DNA of 64,000 nt from Dulcicalothrix desertica PCC 7102 (GTDB lineage Bacteria > Cyanobacteriota > Cyanobacteriia > Cyanobacteriales > Nostocaceae): NCBI RefSeq assembly GCF_003991905.1, contig NZ_RSCL01000014.1:124001-188000 (forward strand), written 5' to 3'. Shown here in pieces: positions 19,202 through 28,166 of this stretch (positions within the stretch are counted from its first letter, which is position 1; each line of letters begins with the position of its first letter). The notes under the pieces are model-generated. The model was not told the origin of the DNA. It searched no databases and saw only the letters and a program-made list of their open reading frames with translations. The translations under genes were made by a program, and so were the position numbers.

Positions 19202-20471
19202 AGTGCTTATTACGATGAGCCAGCAGGGCAGTCCCATAAGCGGCTTCGGTATAAACTGATGCTTGTACTGGAACGTTTAAATTTCTTTGGCGGATTTGTC
19301 TCCAAGCTTGATTTTTGGCACCACCTCCTGCCGTATAAACACTGATGAGTTTATCTGCTCCTAATTGCTGTAATAATTCATATCCCCGTGCTTCAATACG
19401 AGCAATTCCTTCTAGCAAACCATGCAAAAATTCAATATCGCTGCTTGGACGTGGTTCTAATCGCGGTTGTAAATTTGCATCATTAATAGGAAAACGCTCT
19501 CCCTTGTTAATTAATGGATAATAATCAAGTTTACTATTTTGGGAAATATCTATTTGACTACTAAGATTTTCTAACTCCGAGCTAGAGAAAAATTGCCGCA
19601 GTACTGCACCTCCTGTATTAGAGGCGCCACCAACCAGCCATAAGTTTTGTGTATCTTGCGGCTTGAAATTGGGAAAACGATGGCTATAAATACCGTACTG
19701 GGAATTATCAATTTTGGTATGGCTTAATAACTTGACAGCAAGTGTCGAACCAAGCGACGTTACTGCCTCACCTGGTAACAATGCACGACTGGCAATAAAT
19801 GCAGCAATGCTATCGGTTGTTCCAGCACACACTACACATTCCGAATTAAAACCATAATCCACCCATTCCGGCTTAATAGGCGCCACAATACTCCCTGGCG
19901 TTAAAACAGTAGGCAACTCTATAGGTAAATTCAAATTTTTTAACCATTGGGGATATTCTAGATTCGATACGTCATATCCTAGCTTTAAAGCATTATGGTA
20001 ATCGCTAATACCTATTTTTCCGTGTAGCAAAAACCCTAACCAATCAGCTTGATGTAGAAAATATCTTGCAGTATTAGCAGTAGGTAGCTGTAACATCCAC
20101 AGCAACTTTACTAAGCTAGAAGTGGCACTTAACACGGTGTGATGCGGTGGCGCCACTGGCTTCAAATAGTTGAGCATTACTGCCCCACGTGCATCGTTAT
20201 AAAGTAATGGAACATCGACAGGCTGCCCAGTCTCCGAGCATAGCATTACAGTAGAAGAAGTACCATTAATAGCGATAGCCTTTACCTGTTTCAAGAGCGG
20301 ACGTGGAATTTGTTCAATTAATGTAAACAAAGCCGTCCGCCAACCAGCAGGTAAATTATCTGTCGCCCCATCAAAATCGTAACGCCCAGATTGTTCAATT
20401 TTCTGCTCAGAATCAATAACTGCACAGCGGGCGCCGGAGGTTCCAAAATCAATACCCAAATACAAAGCCAT
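19191..20471 (-). CDS. FGGY-family sugar kinase (probable D-ribulose kinase)
   Basis: A 426-residue ATP-dependent kinase of the FGGY family. The N-terminal phosphate-binding motif GIDFGTSGARCAVID, the AINGTSSTVML segment and the C-terminal GGGAKNQAWRQIRQR (adenosine-binding) are clear. It is shorter than xylulokinases and glycerol kinases. It resembles the small cyanobacterial and plastid FGGY enzymes described as D-ribulose kinases; that substrate assignment is from family knowledge. The gene stands alone, convergent with the aroK side. Confidence 0.85.
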   Translation of the reverse strand: MALYLGIDFGTSGARCAVIDSEQKIEQSGRYDFDGATDNLPAGWRTALFTLIEQIPRPLLKQVKAIAINGTSSTVMLCSETGQPVDVPLLYNDARGAVMLNYLKPVAPPHHTVLSATSSLVKLLWMLQLPTANTARYFLHQADWLGFLLHGKIGISDYHNALKLGYDVSNLEYPQWLKNLNLPIELPTVLTPGSIVAPIKPEWVDYGFNSECVVCAGTTDSIAAFIASRALLPGEAVTSLGSTLAVKLLSHTKIDNSQYGIYSHRFPNFKPQDTQNLWLVGGASNTGGAVLRQFFSSSELENLSSQIDISQNSKLDYYPLINKGERFPINDANLQPRLEPRPSSDIEFLHGLLEGIARIEARGYELLQQLGADKLISVYTAGGGAKNQAWRQIRQRNLNVPVQASVYTEAAYGTALLAHRNKHFSA

Positions 20472-20510
20472 CTTTCTTATATTTTCTTAACAAAACTTAA
20501 AAAACCTCGT

Positions 20511-20556
20511 TGTAAGCACTTCAGTGCTTTCATATCAAGCACTCCAGTGCTTACAA
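20511..20556. repeat. AAGCACTTCAGTGCTT-type short palindromes
   Basis: Two adjacent near-palindromes (AAGCACTTCAGTGCTT and AAGCACTCCAGTGCTT) lie just upstream of the sugar kinase gene. Similar units occur at its 3' end (19194-19210), and at about 61140-61157 after the small gene there. They are dispersed repeats of unknown role. Confidence 0.55.
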
Positions 20557-20681
20557 CGGCTTACAACAACAATTCCAACAAACTCCAATTGTTGCATCTT
20601 GTAACAACCTATTCCCCATTTTCGGTAAAAAGGTGAAAAGTAGTAAACGAGGTATTTAATCCAATTAGGAGGCTATCACAC

Positions 20682-20780
20682 ATGTCTATATCAGATACTC
20701 AAGTATATGTAGCTCTCGTTGTTGCTTTAATTCCAGGCATATTAGCTTGGCGTTTAGCATCCGAACTATATAACAACTAG
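20682..20780 (+). CDS. psaM: Photosystem I reaction centre subunit XII
   Basis: A 32-residue single-helix thylakoid membrane protein: MSISDTQVYVALVVALIPG followed by ILAWRLASELYNN. The SDTQ start, the central hydrophobic helix and the RLASELY end match PsaM of cyanobacteria. PsaM helps form photosystem I trimers. A perfect AGGAGG ribosome binding site (20667-20672) lies nine bases before the ATG. A hairpin (20788-20821) follows the stop and probably terminates transcription. Confidence 0.95.
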   Translation: MSISDTQVYVALVVALIPGILAWRLASELYNN

Positions 20781-20787
20781 AAAACCC

Positions 20788-20821
20788 AGAAACCGGGTTT
20801 CTAGGAAGAAACCCGGTTTCT
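20788..20821. terminator. Hairpin from the AGAAACC repeat, terminator of psaM
   Basis: AGAAACCGGGTTTCT (20788-20802) and AGAAACCCGGTTTCT (20807-20821) are inverted with a 4-base loop. This is a compact form (copy C) of the dispersed AGAAACC element. It lies 8 bp after the psaM stop and is followed by an A/T-rich run. Confidence 0.7.
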
Positions 20822-21005
20822 ATAATAAAAATGAGTGCAAATACTTACCTAAATTGGCAGGTTTATTTTTTGCCAGTGAAATTACAGTAGCAAAATATTA
20901 AAAATGGAGTAATATTACAGCAAACCACTGCCGTAATCAGTAGAATAAATAGTTATTTGGCGCTCTTATTTTCGTCAATATAACGAGGTTGTTCTAGGTA
21001 ATATT

Positions 21006-21440
21006 ATGAACGCAATCCAACCCTCTAGACACTCTTCTGAACAGCCCATCCAACAACCGACTCCAAAGCGGTTAAAGTCTCCTAGACCAAAACGCCATCT
21101 CAGGGCACGCTCCTATCAAGTTATGGCGCTTGAAACAACAGCTAAAATTGGCGTCAATGTTGCCCTAACCGTAGCTGCGGTATCTGCTCTAACTCAGCTT
21201 CTACCATATCACTGGTCACAGCAAGAGAAACTTCGTGCAATTCGTACCGAAGTTAGTCTTGCAGAAACACGTGTCAGTACTCTAAAAGCCGACTTTAGCC
21301 GCAACTTTGACCCTGGTCAAACTAATCAAATTATGCAGCAACAAGGTTATCGATTTGACCCAAATCAACGTCGTATCGTATTTACTGATCAACAAGCTGA
21401 TTCTTCTGAATCGTTAGATGTACCTCAGTCATCTCCATAA
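21006..21440 (+). CDS. slr1601-type conserved protein (putative cell-division related)
   Basis: A 144-residue protein with a basic, proline-rich N-terminus (RLKSPRPKRHLRARSYQ), one transmembrane segment (about residues 48-66, GVNVALTVAAVSALTQLL) and a short coiled region (EKLRAIRTEVSLAETRVSTL). The layout matches the cyanobacterial family typified by Synechocystis slr1601, which databases label as putatively cell-division related. The single-pass plus coiled-coil form is like FtsL/DivIC-type proteins. It lies 225 bp downstream of psaM. Confidence 0.75.
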   Translation: MNAIQPSRHSSEQPIQQPTPKRLKSPRPKRHLRARSYQVMALETTAKIGVNVALTVAAVSALTQLLPYHWSQQEKLRAIRTEVSLAETRVSTLKADFSRNFDPGQTNQIMQQQGYRFDPNQRRIVFTDQQADSSESLDVPQSSP

Positions 21441-21621
21441 AATTAAATATCAACTAAAATATAAACAGCTAATACCTAAGTACTAAAAATTAGTTGTGAT
21501 TATTTTGAATTAAATGTTTTTATTACTATTTGACTATTAAGTAATCTTTTAATGGCAGTAATAAATTCAAGAATTATAAATTATTAAAAAAAATCGGGTT
21601 ATAGGTTGCAATATCAATAAA

Positions 21622-21656
21622 TAGGTTCCTGATTTCTTCTAGAAGCCAGGAACCTA
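21622..21656. terminator. Hairpin between convergent genes
   Basis: Stem TAGGTTCCTG / CAGGAACCTA (21622-21631 and 21647-21656), with a further inner stem around TTCTAGAAG. It sits between the 3' ends of the slr1601-type gene and the gene at 21690-22970, so it can serve both as a terminator. Confidence 0.65.
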
Positions 21657-21689
21657 AATAGTTGTAAATTTGATTAAATATTTTACTGA

Positions 21690-22970
21690 TTAACGATAAG
21701 CAACTTGTGGGCCAGCCCAAACATCTGTTGCTTGTTTACCAAAAGTTACAGGTTGGTCAACTTCGTTGGCATTATTAGTTTTGCCATCGTCAGAAACAGA
21801 AAGAAGTGCCCAGTCTTCTTCACCCATTTCTCCGGCACGGAACAATACGTGGTTAGGTTGAGCTTTACTCCAACCTAATAAAATAGATATTTTTTCGTGG
21901 TCGGTTTCTTTATGTGCGGGACTAACGGTATTTGTGAGATTTTTTTCTCGATGCCAAATTACCGCATAATCCGATACATCAGATGTGTTCATTACACCTT
22001 CAAAACGTCGTGCCAAAAAGCGGTCTCCTTTTTCTGACCAACTTACTGGTACTAAAACTCCTATTGTTCCTTCGCCGTTTGCGTCAGGTGTCGCCTTCAC
22101 ATTAATTAAAACATCGCTATTGCGCGATGTTGATGAAAGAACCCTTAAATTTTTGGTTTGACGGTCTTCAATAAATAAAACGCTGCTAACGCGACTGTTA
22201 TGTGTTTCTGGTTTAACTTCGAGTTGAATTCGGCTGTAAACAGCATAGCGACCATCAGGAGAAATAACAGGTACACTACGGTAGTATCGTACACCACCAC
22301 CAAGTGGCGCCATTGATTCGGTAGTGGCGCTAATCCATTTCATCGGGATAGGGTAAGCACTACCCAGTGGGTCATCAGGATTTTGCTGTGCTTGAGTTGG
22401 TTGAGAAGGAGCAGAATAATTGTTGCCATTACTTGATTCTCGCAGTACAGGCGCCACTTTTGCGACTATGATAGAACCGTCTTTCAAAGTGATAGAGTTT
22501 GCTTTGTAAGCTTTCAATCTCTCAATTAAGTCACTTTTTTCTGCTGGAATTTCGACAATAGATGAAGAACGACTTACAGGTGGCGCCAGTTCAACAGCCG
22601 CTAGCGAATCGTTAGTTGATTCGTTAGTAGAACTATCAGGAGTTTCAAATGAATTAAATGAATTATCTGTATGCTTCGGTTCTTGTGAAGCAGTAACAGC
22701 AGCAAGCTGTGCTTCTGTTGAGTTATCGTGTTGTGAGGAGGTATCTGGAGTTGCAGGCAATTGCGAATTAACACCAATACTCTCAACATCCGTATTAGGT
22801 GTTGGGATAGAATCAGTTGTGACAACAGAAGTGCTTGCAACTTCCGATGGTGTTGATGAAGTAGCGTGACTACTTGCAGCCGCTAAAGGGGCAATTAGCA
22901 TCACAACTACAGCGTACTTCAGGAATGGCTTTGTGCGGAACCATCCAGACAACAAAAGGGTTTTCAACAT
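21690..22970 (-). CDS. Hypothetical exported protein with Ser/Thr-rich linker
   Basis: A 426-residue protein. The N-terminus has a basic start and a hydrophobic segment (residues 18-38, KYAVVVMLIAPLAAASSHA), consistent with a signal peptide or anchor. A Ser/Thr/Glu-rich, low-complexity region covers about 40-135. The C-terminal 230 residues look folded and beta-rich (MKWISATTESMAPLGGGVRY, SPDGRYAVYSRIQLEV, LLGWSKAQPNHVLFRAGEMG), with a propeller-like 'SPDGRYAVYSR' turn. I do not recognise a named family. Probably periplasmic. Confidence 0.7.
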   Translation of the reverse strand: MLKTLLLSGWFRTKPFLKYAVVVMLIAPLAAASSHATSSTPSEVASTSVVTTDSIPTPNTDVESIGVNSQLPATPDTSSQHDNSTEAQLAAVTASQEPKHTDNSFNSFETPDSSTNESTNDSLAAVELAPPVSRSSSIVEIPAEKSDLIERLKAYKANSITLKDGSIIVAKVAPVLRESSNGNNYSAPSQPTQAQQNPDDPLGSAYPIPMKWISATTESMAPLGGGVRYYRSVPVISPDGRYAVYSRIQLEVKPETHNSRVSSVLFIEDRQTKNLRVLSSTSRNSDVLINVKATPDANGEGTIGVLVPVSWSEKGDRFLARRFEGVMNTSDVSDYAVIWHREKNLTNTVSPAHKETDHEKISILLGWSKAQPNHVLFRAGEMGEEDWALLSVSDDGKTNNANEVDQPVTFGKQATDVWAGPQVAYR

Positions 22971-23907
22971 CTGCTGACTCTCTAGATTGGGGGTGTTGCT
23001 GTGCTTTATACGAATACTGAGAAAGCGAAACCAGGCAAGCTATAGCTTTTATGTATAACAGGCAACTAAAGCATCGGATGGAAATCCGCCTGAGTATACC
23101 ATAGTTTTACATAAATGGGTATTTTAAACTACACCTTGAATAATTAACGATAACGAACAATATATAGATACATTTCGGTGCGTGTAATTCCCGAAAACAA
23201 ATAAATGTTGTATGGGTTACACAACCTCCAAAAGTATAAACCAGTCAATTATAAGCTCAAGTTTAAAAACTGCACACTATGTAACACAAAGTCAATACAG
23301 CTACCCGAACGCAGGCAAGTAAGTATAAATCCGAACAAGTGTTTTATCGAGACTTATTTGAGTTTAAACTCACATTTCTCGAATGTAAACTCAAAAATAA
23401 AACAAACGTGGTTAAATTCGCAAATATACTATTTATCCTGGTTCAAAGAAACACCTATAGGATAAACTGGTAGATAAAAAATAATAAGAATTGTCTATTC
23501 GGTATATGAACTCAGAATAGTAGGGCTTAATTTAATTTAGATTAACTGAACCATTAATCCAATCTACCAAAAGAGTAAACTTTTGTTGCAAGCACTACTC
23601 AGACATTAAAGTTAGATATCAAAAGACATGGTAGATGTACTGCCTAGCTATATAGTTAACTTATTATAACCTGACAAGGTTATGTTTTGTCTCTCCTTTT
23701 TGTGAAAAACATCAGTAAGTGTTGCTTTAGACATCTAATTTATTTCACTGTCAGACGATGCTCAACCGAATAACTACTGGATAATTGTGTTTTGTGTCAC
23801 TGACAGTAGCGTTAGTATGATTATGAAGTTAGGCTAACCTTATATATAGTCATCATAGTAAGAATATATTAAAAATTGTAAACTAATAAAATTTGCTCCT
23901 CAATTGC
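22971..23907. other. Gene-free stretch of about 940 bp
   Basis: Sits between the divergent exported-protein gene and fmt. An 86-codon open frame at 23205-23465 has biased, unconvincing composition and no ribosome binding site. An inverted pair ACTGTCAG / CTGACAGT at about 23748-23808 could form a long-loop hairpin in the fmt upstream region. Otherwise nothing is recognised. Confidence 0.45.
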
Positions 23908-24909
23908 ATGAAAATAATATTTTTTGGCACACCAGAGTTTGCAGTTTCCACTTTAGAGAAACTACTGAGTCACCCAAGTTTTGAGGTGTTAGCAGTAGTA
24001 ACTCAGCCAGATAAACGTCGAGAGCGTGGGAATAAATTAACACCATCGCCCATAAAGAGTTTAGCCTTAACTCATCACTTACCCATTTGGCAGCCTTCGC
24101 GCATCAAAAAAGACGAAGAAACTTTAACCAAATTAAGGAAATCAGGCGCCGATGCATTTGTAGTTGTAGCATACGGGCAAATACTATCGCAAGAGATATT
24201 AGACATGCCTAAACTTGGTTGTATCAACGTACATGGTTCGATATTACCGTACTATCGAGGCGCCGCTCCAATTCAATGGTGTTTGTACAACGGAGAAACC
24301 GAAACAGGCATAACAACAATGTTAATGGATGCGGGTATGGATACAGGAGCGATGTTAAAGAAAGTAACAACATCGATCTTATTACTTGACAATGCTCATA
24401 CACTAGCATCTAGACTTGCAACACTAGGCGCCGACTTATTAGTTGACACTTTAATCTCATTAGAAAATAATCAAATTGAACCAGTTGCCCAAGATAACGA
24501 GAAAGCAACTTATGCACCACTAATAAAAAAAGAAGACTATAAAATAGACTGGACAAAAAGTGCGCTTGCACTACACAATCAAATCCGAGGATTTTACCCC
24601 AACTGTACCACCAGCTTTCGTGACCAAGCGCTAAAAATAACCGTCACTATTCCCGTTAGCACTACACACCCAATTGATTTACCCGAAGAATATAAATCAA
24701 TATTAGACAAAGTACCAGAACAATTAGAGAATGCAAAACCAGGAGAAGTAGTTAGCATTATTAAAGGAATGGGAGCATTAGTCCAAACTGGAGATGGAAT
24801 GCTACTGCTATTAGAAGTTCAACCCTCTGGTAAACGTCCGCAATCTGGATGGGACTTTGTAAATGGAACACGCTTAAATATAGGAGAAGTGATGAGTGCT
24901 GAGTGCTGA
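23908..24909 (+). CDS. fmt: Methionyl-tRNA formyltransferase
   Basis: A 333-residue enzyme that formylates initiator Met-tRNA with 10-formyl-THF. The start [20 protein letters not shown] at the ATG at 23908 is the family start; the frame stays open for five codons upstream from a TTG. The active-site Asn/His ([20 protein letters not shown]) and Asp (MDAGMDTG) are present, and the C-terminal OB-like domain follows. The last residues (VMSAEC) and the stop codon come from an STRR heptamer repeat that begins inside the gene. Confidence 0.96.
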   Translation: MKIIFFGTPEFAVSTLEKLLSHPSFEVLAVVTQPDKRRERGNKLTPSPIKSLALTHHLPIWQPSRIKKDEETLTKLRKSGADAFVVVAYGQILSQEILDMPKLGCINVHGSILPYYRGAAPIQWCLYNGETETGITTMLMDAGMDTGAMLKKVTTSILLLDNAHTLASRLATLGADLLVDTLISLENNQIEPVAQDNEKATYAPLIKKEDYKIDWTKSALALHNQIRGFYPNCTTSFRDQALKITVTIPVSTTHPIDLPEEYKSILDKVPEQLENAKPGEVVSIIKGMGALVQTGDGMLLLLEVQPSGKRPQSGWDFVNGTRLNIGEVMSAEC

Positions 24910-24986
24910 GTTTTATTCCTAACTCCTAACTGTACAGACCGTATTAATTCGGTCTGTACTCAGCACTCAGCACTTTCTACTCAGCA
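24893..24986. repeat. STRR heptamer hairpin at the fmt 3' end
   Basis: GTGCTGAGTGCTGAG (about 24896-24910) and CTCAGCACTCAGCAC (about 24959-24973) are inverted copies of a heptamer array. They enclose a further hairpin GTACAGACC / GGTCTGTAC (24932-24940, 24951-24959) and CTAACTCCTAACT heptamers. The array reaches into the fmt coding end on one side and abuts the convergent gene stop at 24977 on the other. It probably acts as a bidirectional terminator. Confidence 0.75.
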
Positions 24987-25342
24987 CTTTCATAGTAGCG
25001 GCAAGATTCACAGGGACCTTCTGGATTAACAGCACAGCGTATAATTTCTGACTTAGCATTATAACGGCAAGTAGCATCGCCAACTACCCAACATCCATTT
25101 ACTAAACTTTTTTCAGAAGGACGCTGTGCTGATTGAACGTAGAGAGCAATTTTGTGTAAACGGTAGCGTCCAGATTTAAGCTGATACTTATGGCTACGTT
25201 CTAAAACAGCGTAAGTTTTCCCTTCTAAATCAAGATAATTGCCTGGTTGTGGCATCCAGTCAAGTTGGACATTGCCAAGAGTTTTACGTGGATGCGTCAA
25301 AATAACCTCAGTTGGCAATGAATCTAGCTCCATAAAATACAT
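24977..25342 (-). CDS. Conserved cyanobacterial protein (DUF6464-like)
   Basis: A 121-residue protein (or 118 if it starts at the second Met, MELDSLP). It has a compact beta-rich body (HPRKTLGNVQLDWMPQPGNY, GKTYAVLERSHKYQLKSGRY) and a C-terminal Cys-rich motif: C in GDATCRYN, then IRCAVNPEGPCESCRYYE. The four or five cysteines could bind metal or form disulfides. The sequence matches a cyanobacteria-specific family that I recall as DUF6464. The role is unknown. It is convergent with fmt. Confidence 0.75.
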   Translation of the reverse strand: MYFMELDSLPTEVILTHPRKTLGNVQLDWMPQPGNYLDLEGKTYAVLERSHKYQLKSGRYRLHKIALYVQSAQRPSEKSLVNGCWVVGDATCRYNAKSEIIRCAVNPEGPCESCRYYESAE

Positions 25343-25452
25343 GTTTCGGTGACGACTCTATATATATATAGGATAAACGCACCTACGCAACATAATTAAC
25401 CACACAATAATTTCTGTAACATTTGTATTTTCAAAATGTAACAAAAACCCAC

Positions 25453-25480
25453 GTAGAGACGTTACATGTAACGTCTCTAC
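25453..25480. terminator. 28-bp GTAGAGAC perfect palindrome
   Basis: A perfect palindrome with arms GTAGAGACGTTACA / TGTAACGTCTCTAC, located 16 bp after the stop of the secreted protein gene at 25497-25928. Same family as 10195-10222. Probable terminator for that minus-strand gene. Confidence 0.65.
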
Positions 25481-25496
25481 AACATTTAAACCATCA

Positions 25497-25928
25497 TTAA
25501 ACCTTGCGACATTGCAACGGGTAACGATTTCCGCGCCAAGTAGTCCAACCATTGGCAGTTTTAACGCGCGAGTCATATCTCAAAAACCAATTATCTTGTT
25601 CTCTACCTTGGTAACGAATGCCAAAATCAGTACCACGAACATAGCGTTGCGCTAAAGGAACCCATGCACTACCGTTATCACTAAATCTTCCAACAACTTT
25701 TACACCAGAAGTAGTAGAACAAACATTACCATTACACTGTGTTTGAGGGTCATCGACAACAAGCCACTGCATTTTTGCTGGTCTACCGTCAATGAAACAA
25801 TCCCAATTACCGAAAAACCACTGTGTAGCAACTAGTCCAGCTTGAGCATTTCCCGTAGGCGCCAAGAAACTCAAGGGAATAATAGCCAAGCTTGCAAGTA
25901 CAGCTTTAATTTTCATCGTTTTCAGCAT
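25497..25928 (-). CDS. Small secreted protein (DUF6006-like)
   Basis: A 143-residue protein with a clear Sec signal peptide (MKIKAVLASLAIIPLSFLAP, cleavage near GNAQA-GLV). The mature part is rich in aromatic residues and small motifs: TQWFFGNWDCFIDGRPAKMQ, GVKVVGRFSDNGSAWVPL, YQGREQDNWFLRYD. It has four Cys that may form disulfides. It resembles a cyanobacterial secreted family that I recall as DUF6006. Start either at 25928 or at the internal ATG at 25916. It is divergent from the alcohol dehydrogenase gene. Confidence 0.75.
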   Translation of the reverse strand: MLKTMKIKAVLASLAIIPLSFLAPTGNAQAGLVATQWFFGNWDCFIDGRPAKMQWLVVDDPQTQCNGNVCSTTSGVKVVGRFSDNGSAWVPLAQRYVRGTDFGIRYQGREQDNWFLRYDSRVKTANGWTTWRGNRYPLQCRKV

Positions 25929-26042
25929 AAATTTTTTATCTTCTACTGCTTATATGTAGGAGATGAAAATTTTATGCATTGATTTTCAAAGGAGGTAAAT
26001 TATAAAGGTTGCTGAGTAAACACTAGATCAATAGAGGCTAAT

Positions 26043-27197
26043 ATGGAAAACTTTGTTTTCTACAACCCCGTTAAAATCTTGTTTGGTAAAGGTCAAATCG
26101 CGAACATAGCTACTGAAATACCGAAAGATGCAAAAATATTAATGACTTATGGTGGTGGTAGCATCAAGAAAAATGGTGTTTACGACCAAGTAAAATCAGC
26201 ACTTGGTGAGCATGATGTTATCGAGTTTGGTGGTATTGAGCCAAACCCTACATATGAAACTTTGATGAAAGCTGTAGAAATTGTCCGCAACTCAGATATA
26301 AACTTTCTACTAGCCGTTGGTGGTGGTTCGGTCGCTGATGGCACAAAGTTTATCGCTGCCGCAGCTAATTTTGATGGTGAGCCTTGGGATATTTTATCAA
26401 AACGGGCGCCTATATCATCGGCGTTACCTATTGGCGTAGTACTAACTTTAGCTGCTACAGGTTCAGAAATGAATATAAACTCAGTTGTGACTAAAGCAGC
26501 AAATAAAGAAAAACGTCATTTCGCATCACCGTTAGTTTATCCTCGTTTCTCTGTTCTTGACCCTGAAACCACTTTTTCGTTACCCCAACGCCAAGTGAGT
26601 AACGGTATCGTTGATGCGTTTACTCACACGATGGAGCAATATTTAACTTATCCCGTAAATGCACCACTTCAAGACCGAATGGCTGAAGGTATCTTAAAAA
26701 CATTGATTGAAGAAGGACCAAAAACTTTAGCTAACCCACAAGATTATGACGCGCGCGCGAACTTCATGTGGTGTGCAACAATGGCACTCAATGGTATTAT
26801 CGCGGTTGGTGTTCCCCAAGACTGGGCGACCCACATGATTGGACATGAGTTAACAGCACTTCACGGTTTAGACCACGGTCAAACACTAGCTGTTGTGTTA
26901 CCAAGTACACTAACAGTAAAGCGCGCTCAAAAATCGCAAAAGCTTTTACAGTATGCTGAACGTGTTTGGGGAATTACTACAGGTATCGAAGAAGAACGCA
27001 TCAATACAGCTATTAATAAAACGCGCGAATTCTTTGAGTCAGTAGGTGTACACACTAAACTCTCCGACTACGACGTAACTTTAGACACTATTCCCTTAGT
27101 GCTGGAACGCTTAGAAAACTACGGTTACACAGCATTAGGCGAACATCAAGATGTAAATTTACAAACAGTAGAGCAAATATTACAACTTTGTGCATAG
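26043..27197 (+). CDS. yqhD: Iron-containing NADPH-dependent alcohol dehydrogenase (YqhD type)
   Basis: A 384-residue group III alcohol dehydrogenase that reduces short-chain aldehydes with NADPH. The N-terminal cofactor domain has YGGGSIKKNGVYDQV and AVGGGSVADGTKF (the GGGS motif). The metal site is made by D and H residues in NGIVDAFTHTMEQYL and MIGHELTALHGLDHGQTLAVV. The start MENFVFYNPVKILFGKGQI is the usual one. It may detoxify reactive aldehydes. The next gene is an ArsR regulator with its own promoter. Confidence 0.95.
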   Translation: MENFVFYNPVKILFGKGQIANIATEIPKDAKILMTYGGGSIKKNGVYDQVKSALGEHDVIEFGGIEPNPTYETLMKAVEIVRNSDINFLLAVGGGSVADGTKFIAAAANFDGEPWDILSKRAPISSALPIGVVLTLAATGSEMNINSVVTKAANKEKRHFASPLVYPRFSVLDPETTFSLPQRQVSNGIVDAFTHTMEQYLTYPVNAPLQDRMAEGILKTLIEEGPKTLANPQDYDARANFMWCATMALNGIIAVGVPQDWATHMIGHELTALHGLDHGQTLAVVLPSTLTVKRAQKSQKLLQYAERVWGITTGIEEERINTAINKTREFFESVGVHTKLSDYDVTLDTIPLVLERLENYGYTALGEHQDVNLQTVEQILQLCA

Positions 27198-27225
27198 TAC
27201 GTATGGTGGGCAGTGCTTATCGTAC

Positions 27226-27280
27226 TTGACATTTAAGCAATCGCTTATATATACTAGAATATAGTTAAGCGATTGCTTAA
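27226..27280 (+). promoter_or_regulatory. Promoter with two palindromic operators for the ArsR-SRPBCC pair
   Basis: TTGACA at 27226-27231 and TATACT at 27250-27255 are spaced 18 bp. A palindrome TTAAGCAATCGCTTA (27233-27247) fills the spacer. A second, TTAAGCGATTGCTTAA (27265-27280), lies just downstream of the -10. The two sites share the TTAAGC(G/A)AT(T/C)GCTTA core. This is the layout expected for autorepression by the ArsR protein encoded from 27298. Confidence 0.7.
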
Positions 27281-27297
27281 ATATATAGTTAGATTGA

Positions 27298-27633
27298 ATG
27301 AGTAGACCCCTTGCCAGTGCCGATATTTTTGTAGCCATAGCTGACCCAACTCGGCGCGCGCTATTAGATAAATTACGTTTAGGAGAACAACCAGTAAAAG
27401 AGTTGGCGGAACCCTTTGCCATGAGTTTGCCAGCAATATCTCAGCACTTACAAATACTTTGTGAAGCTGATTTAGTACAAATGCGAAAATCTGGGCGCCA
27501 GCGTTTATATAGTTTAAATCCAGAGCCATTGAAACAAATATCTGACTGGATTCGTGATTATGAACAGTTCTGGCAAGACAAATTAGGCGCCCTTGGCAAT
27601 TATTTGGAGGAGAATCCATGCTCAGACACTTAA
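27298..27633 (+). CDS. ArsR-family winged-helix repressor
   Basis: A 111-residue ArsR/SmtB-type regulator. It begins ASADIFVAIADPTRRALLDK, with the recognition helix region ELAEPFAMSLPAISQHLQIL and the wing VQMRKSGRQRLYSLNPEPL. The classical metal-binding Cys pair (ELCVCDL) is missing; only LCEAD remains. This fits the subgroup found paired with AHSA1/SRPBCC proteins, which probably senses something other than a metal. The 3' end overlaps the SRPBCC gene by 16 bp, so the genes are translationally coupled. Confidence 0.9.
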   Translation: MSRPLASADIFVAIADPTRRALLDKLRLGEQPVKELAEPFAMSLPAISQHLQILCEADLVQMRKSGRQRLYSLNPEPLKQISDWIRDYEQFWQDKLGALGNYLEENPCSDT

Positions 27634-28166
27634 ATAAAAAAGTTTTTTATCCATATCCATTACAAAGAGTTTGGCAAGTACTTACCAATCAAAAAGCGCT
27701 TGCAGCTTGGTTAATGGAAAACGACTTTGAAGCGCGTCTTGGACACAAATTTAAATTTATCTACTCATCGCTACCAGGGATGAACGCGCATATAAATTGT
27801 GAGATTATAGAAATTGATGAACCAAGGCGCCTTTCATTTACCTGGAAAGATAACTTAATGTGTCAGCCTTCAATTGTAACTTGGACATTAGAAGCAGTAG
27901 ATGGTGGAACTATATTAAAACTAGAACATCGCATTCTTGAAACCGCTTATTCACAACAACGTCAAGAACATTACAATTTACAATCAAATAAATATATGCC
28001 TTCAGCCTCATTGAATCGCCAATTAGCAACTTCCACTCTTACTTATCCTAGCTACGGCTTAAATAACAACTTTGAACAACCCATAAGCATTATTATGAAC
28101 GCTTATTTCGATGGTGGATGGGAAGACAAACTTAAAAATCTAGAAACCTGGTTTCTTCTTGACTAA
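27618..28166 (+). CDS. SRPBCC/AHSA1-domain protein
   Basis: A 182-residue protein of the START/Bet v1-like SRPBCC superfamily, AHSA1 branch. It has the typical entry KKVFYPYPLQRVWQVLTNQKAL and core IDEPRRLSFTWKD, TLEAVDGGTILKLEHRI. Such proteins bind a hydrophobic ligand and are commonly encoded next to an ArsR regulator, as here. A ribosome site (GGAGGAGAAT) lies inside the end of the arsR-like gene. The last residues (LETWFLLD) and the stop are read from the first unit of a 97-bp tandem repeat, so the native C-terminus may have been altered. Confidence 0.85.
   Translation: MLRHLNKKVFYPYPLQRVWQVLTNQKALAAWLMENDFEARLGHKFKFIYSSLPGMNAHINCEIIEIDEPRRLSFTWKDNLMCQPSIVTWTLEAVDGGTILKLEHRILETAYSQQRQEHYNLQSNKYMPSASLNRQLATSTLTYPSYGLNNNFEQPISIIMNAYFDGGWEDKLKNLETWFLLD

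Noticed and set aside
20391-20636. 81-codon plus-strand frame before psaM
   Set aside because: Antisense to the start of the sugar kinase gene and built partly of palindromic repeats.
23205-23465. 86-codon plus-strand open frame
   Set aside because: Lys/Asn/Tyr-rich random-looking sequence in an AT-rich gap; no ribosome binding site and no family resemblance.
24932-24959. GTACAGACC/GGTCTGTAC as a fourth TetR operator
   Set aside because: It has a 10-base centre, not 4, and lies at the 3' end of fmt, not near a start codon; more likely part of a terminator.
24893-24986. Possible CRISPR-like repeat
   Set aside because: The repeats are contiguous heptamers without spacers; they match STRR sequences.
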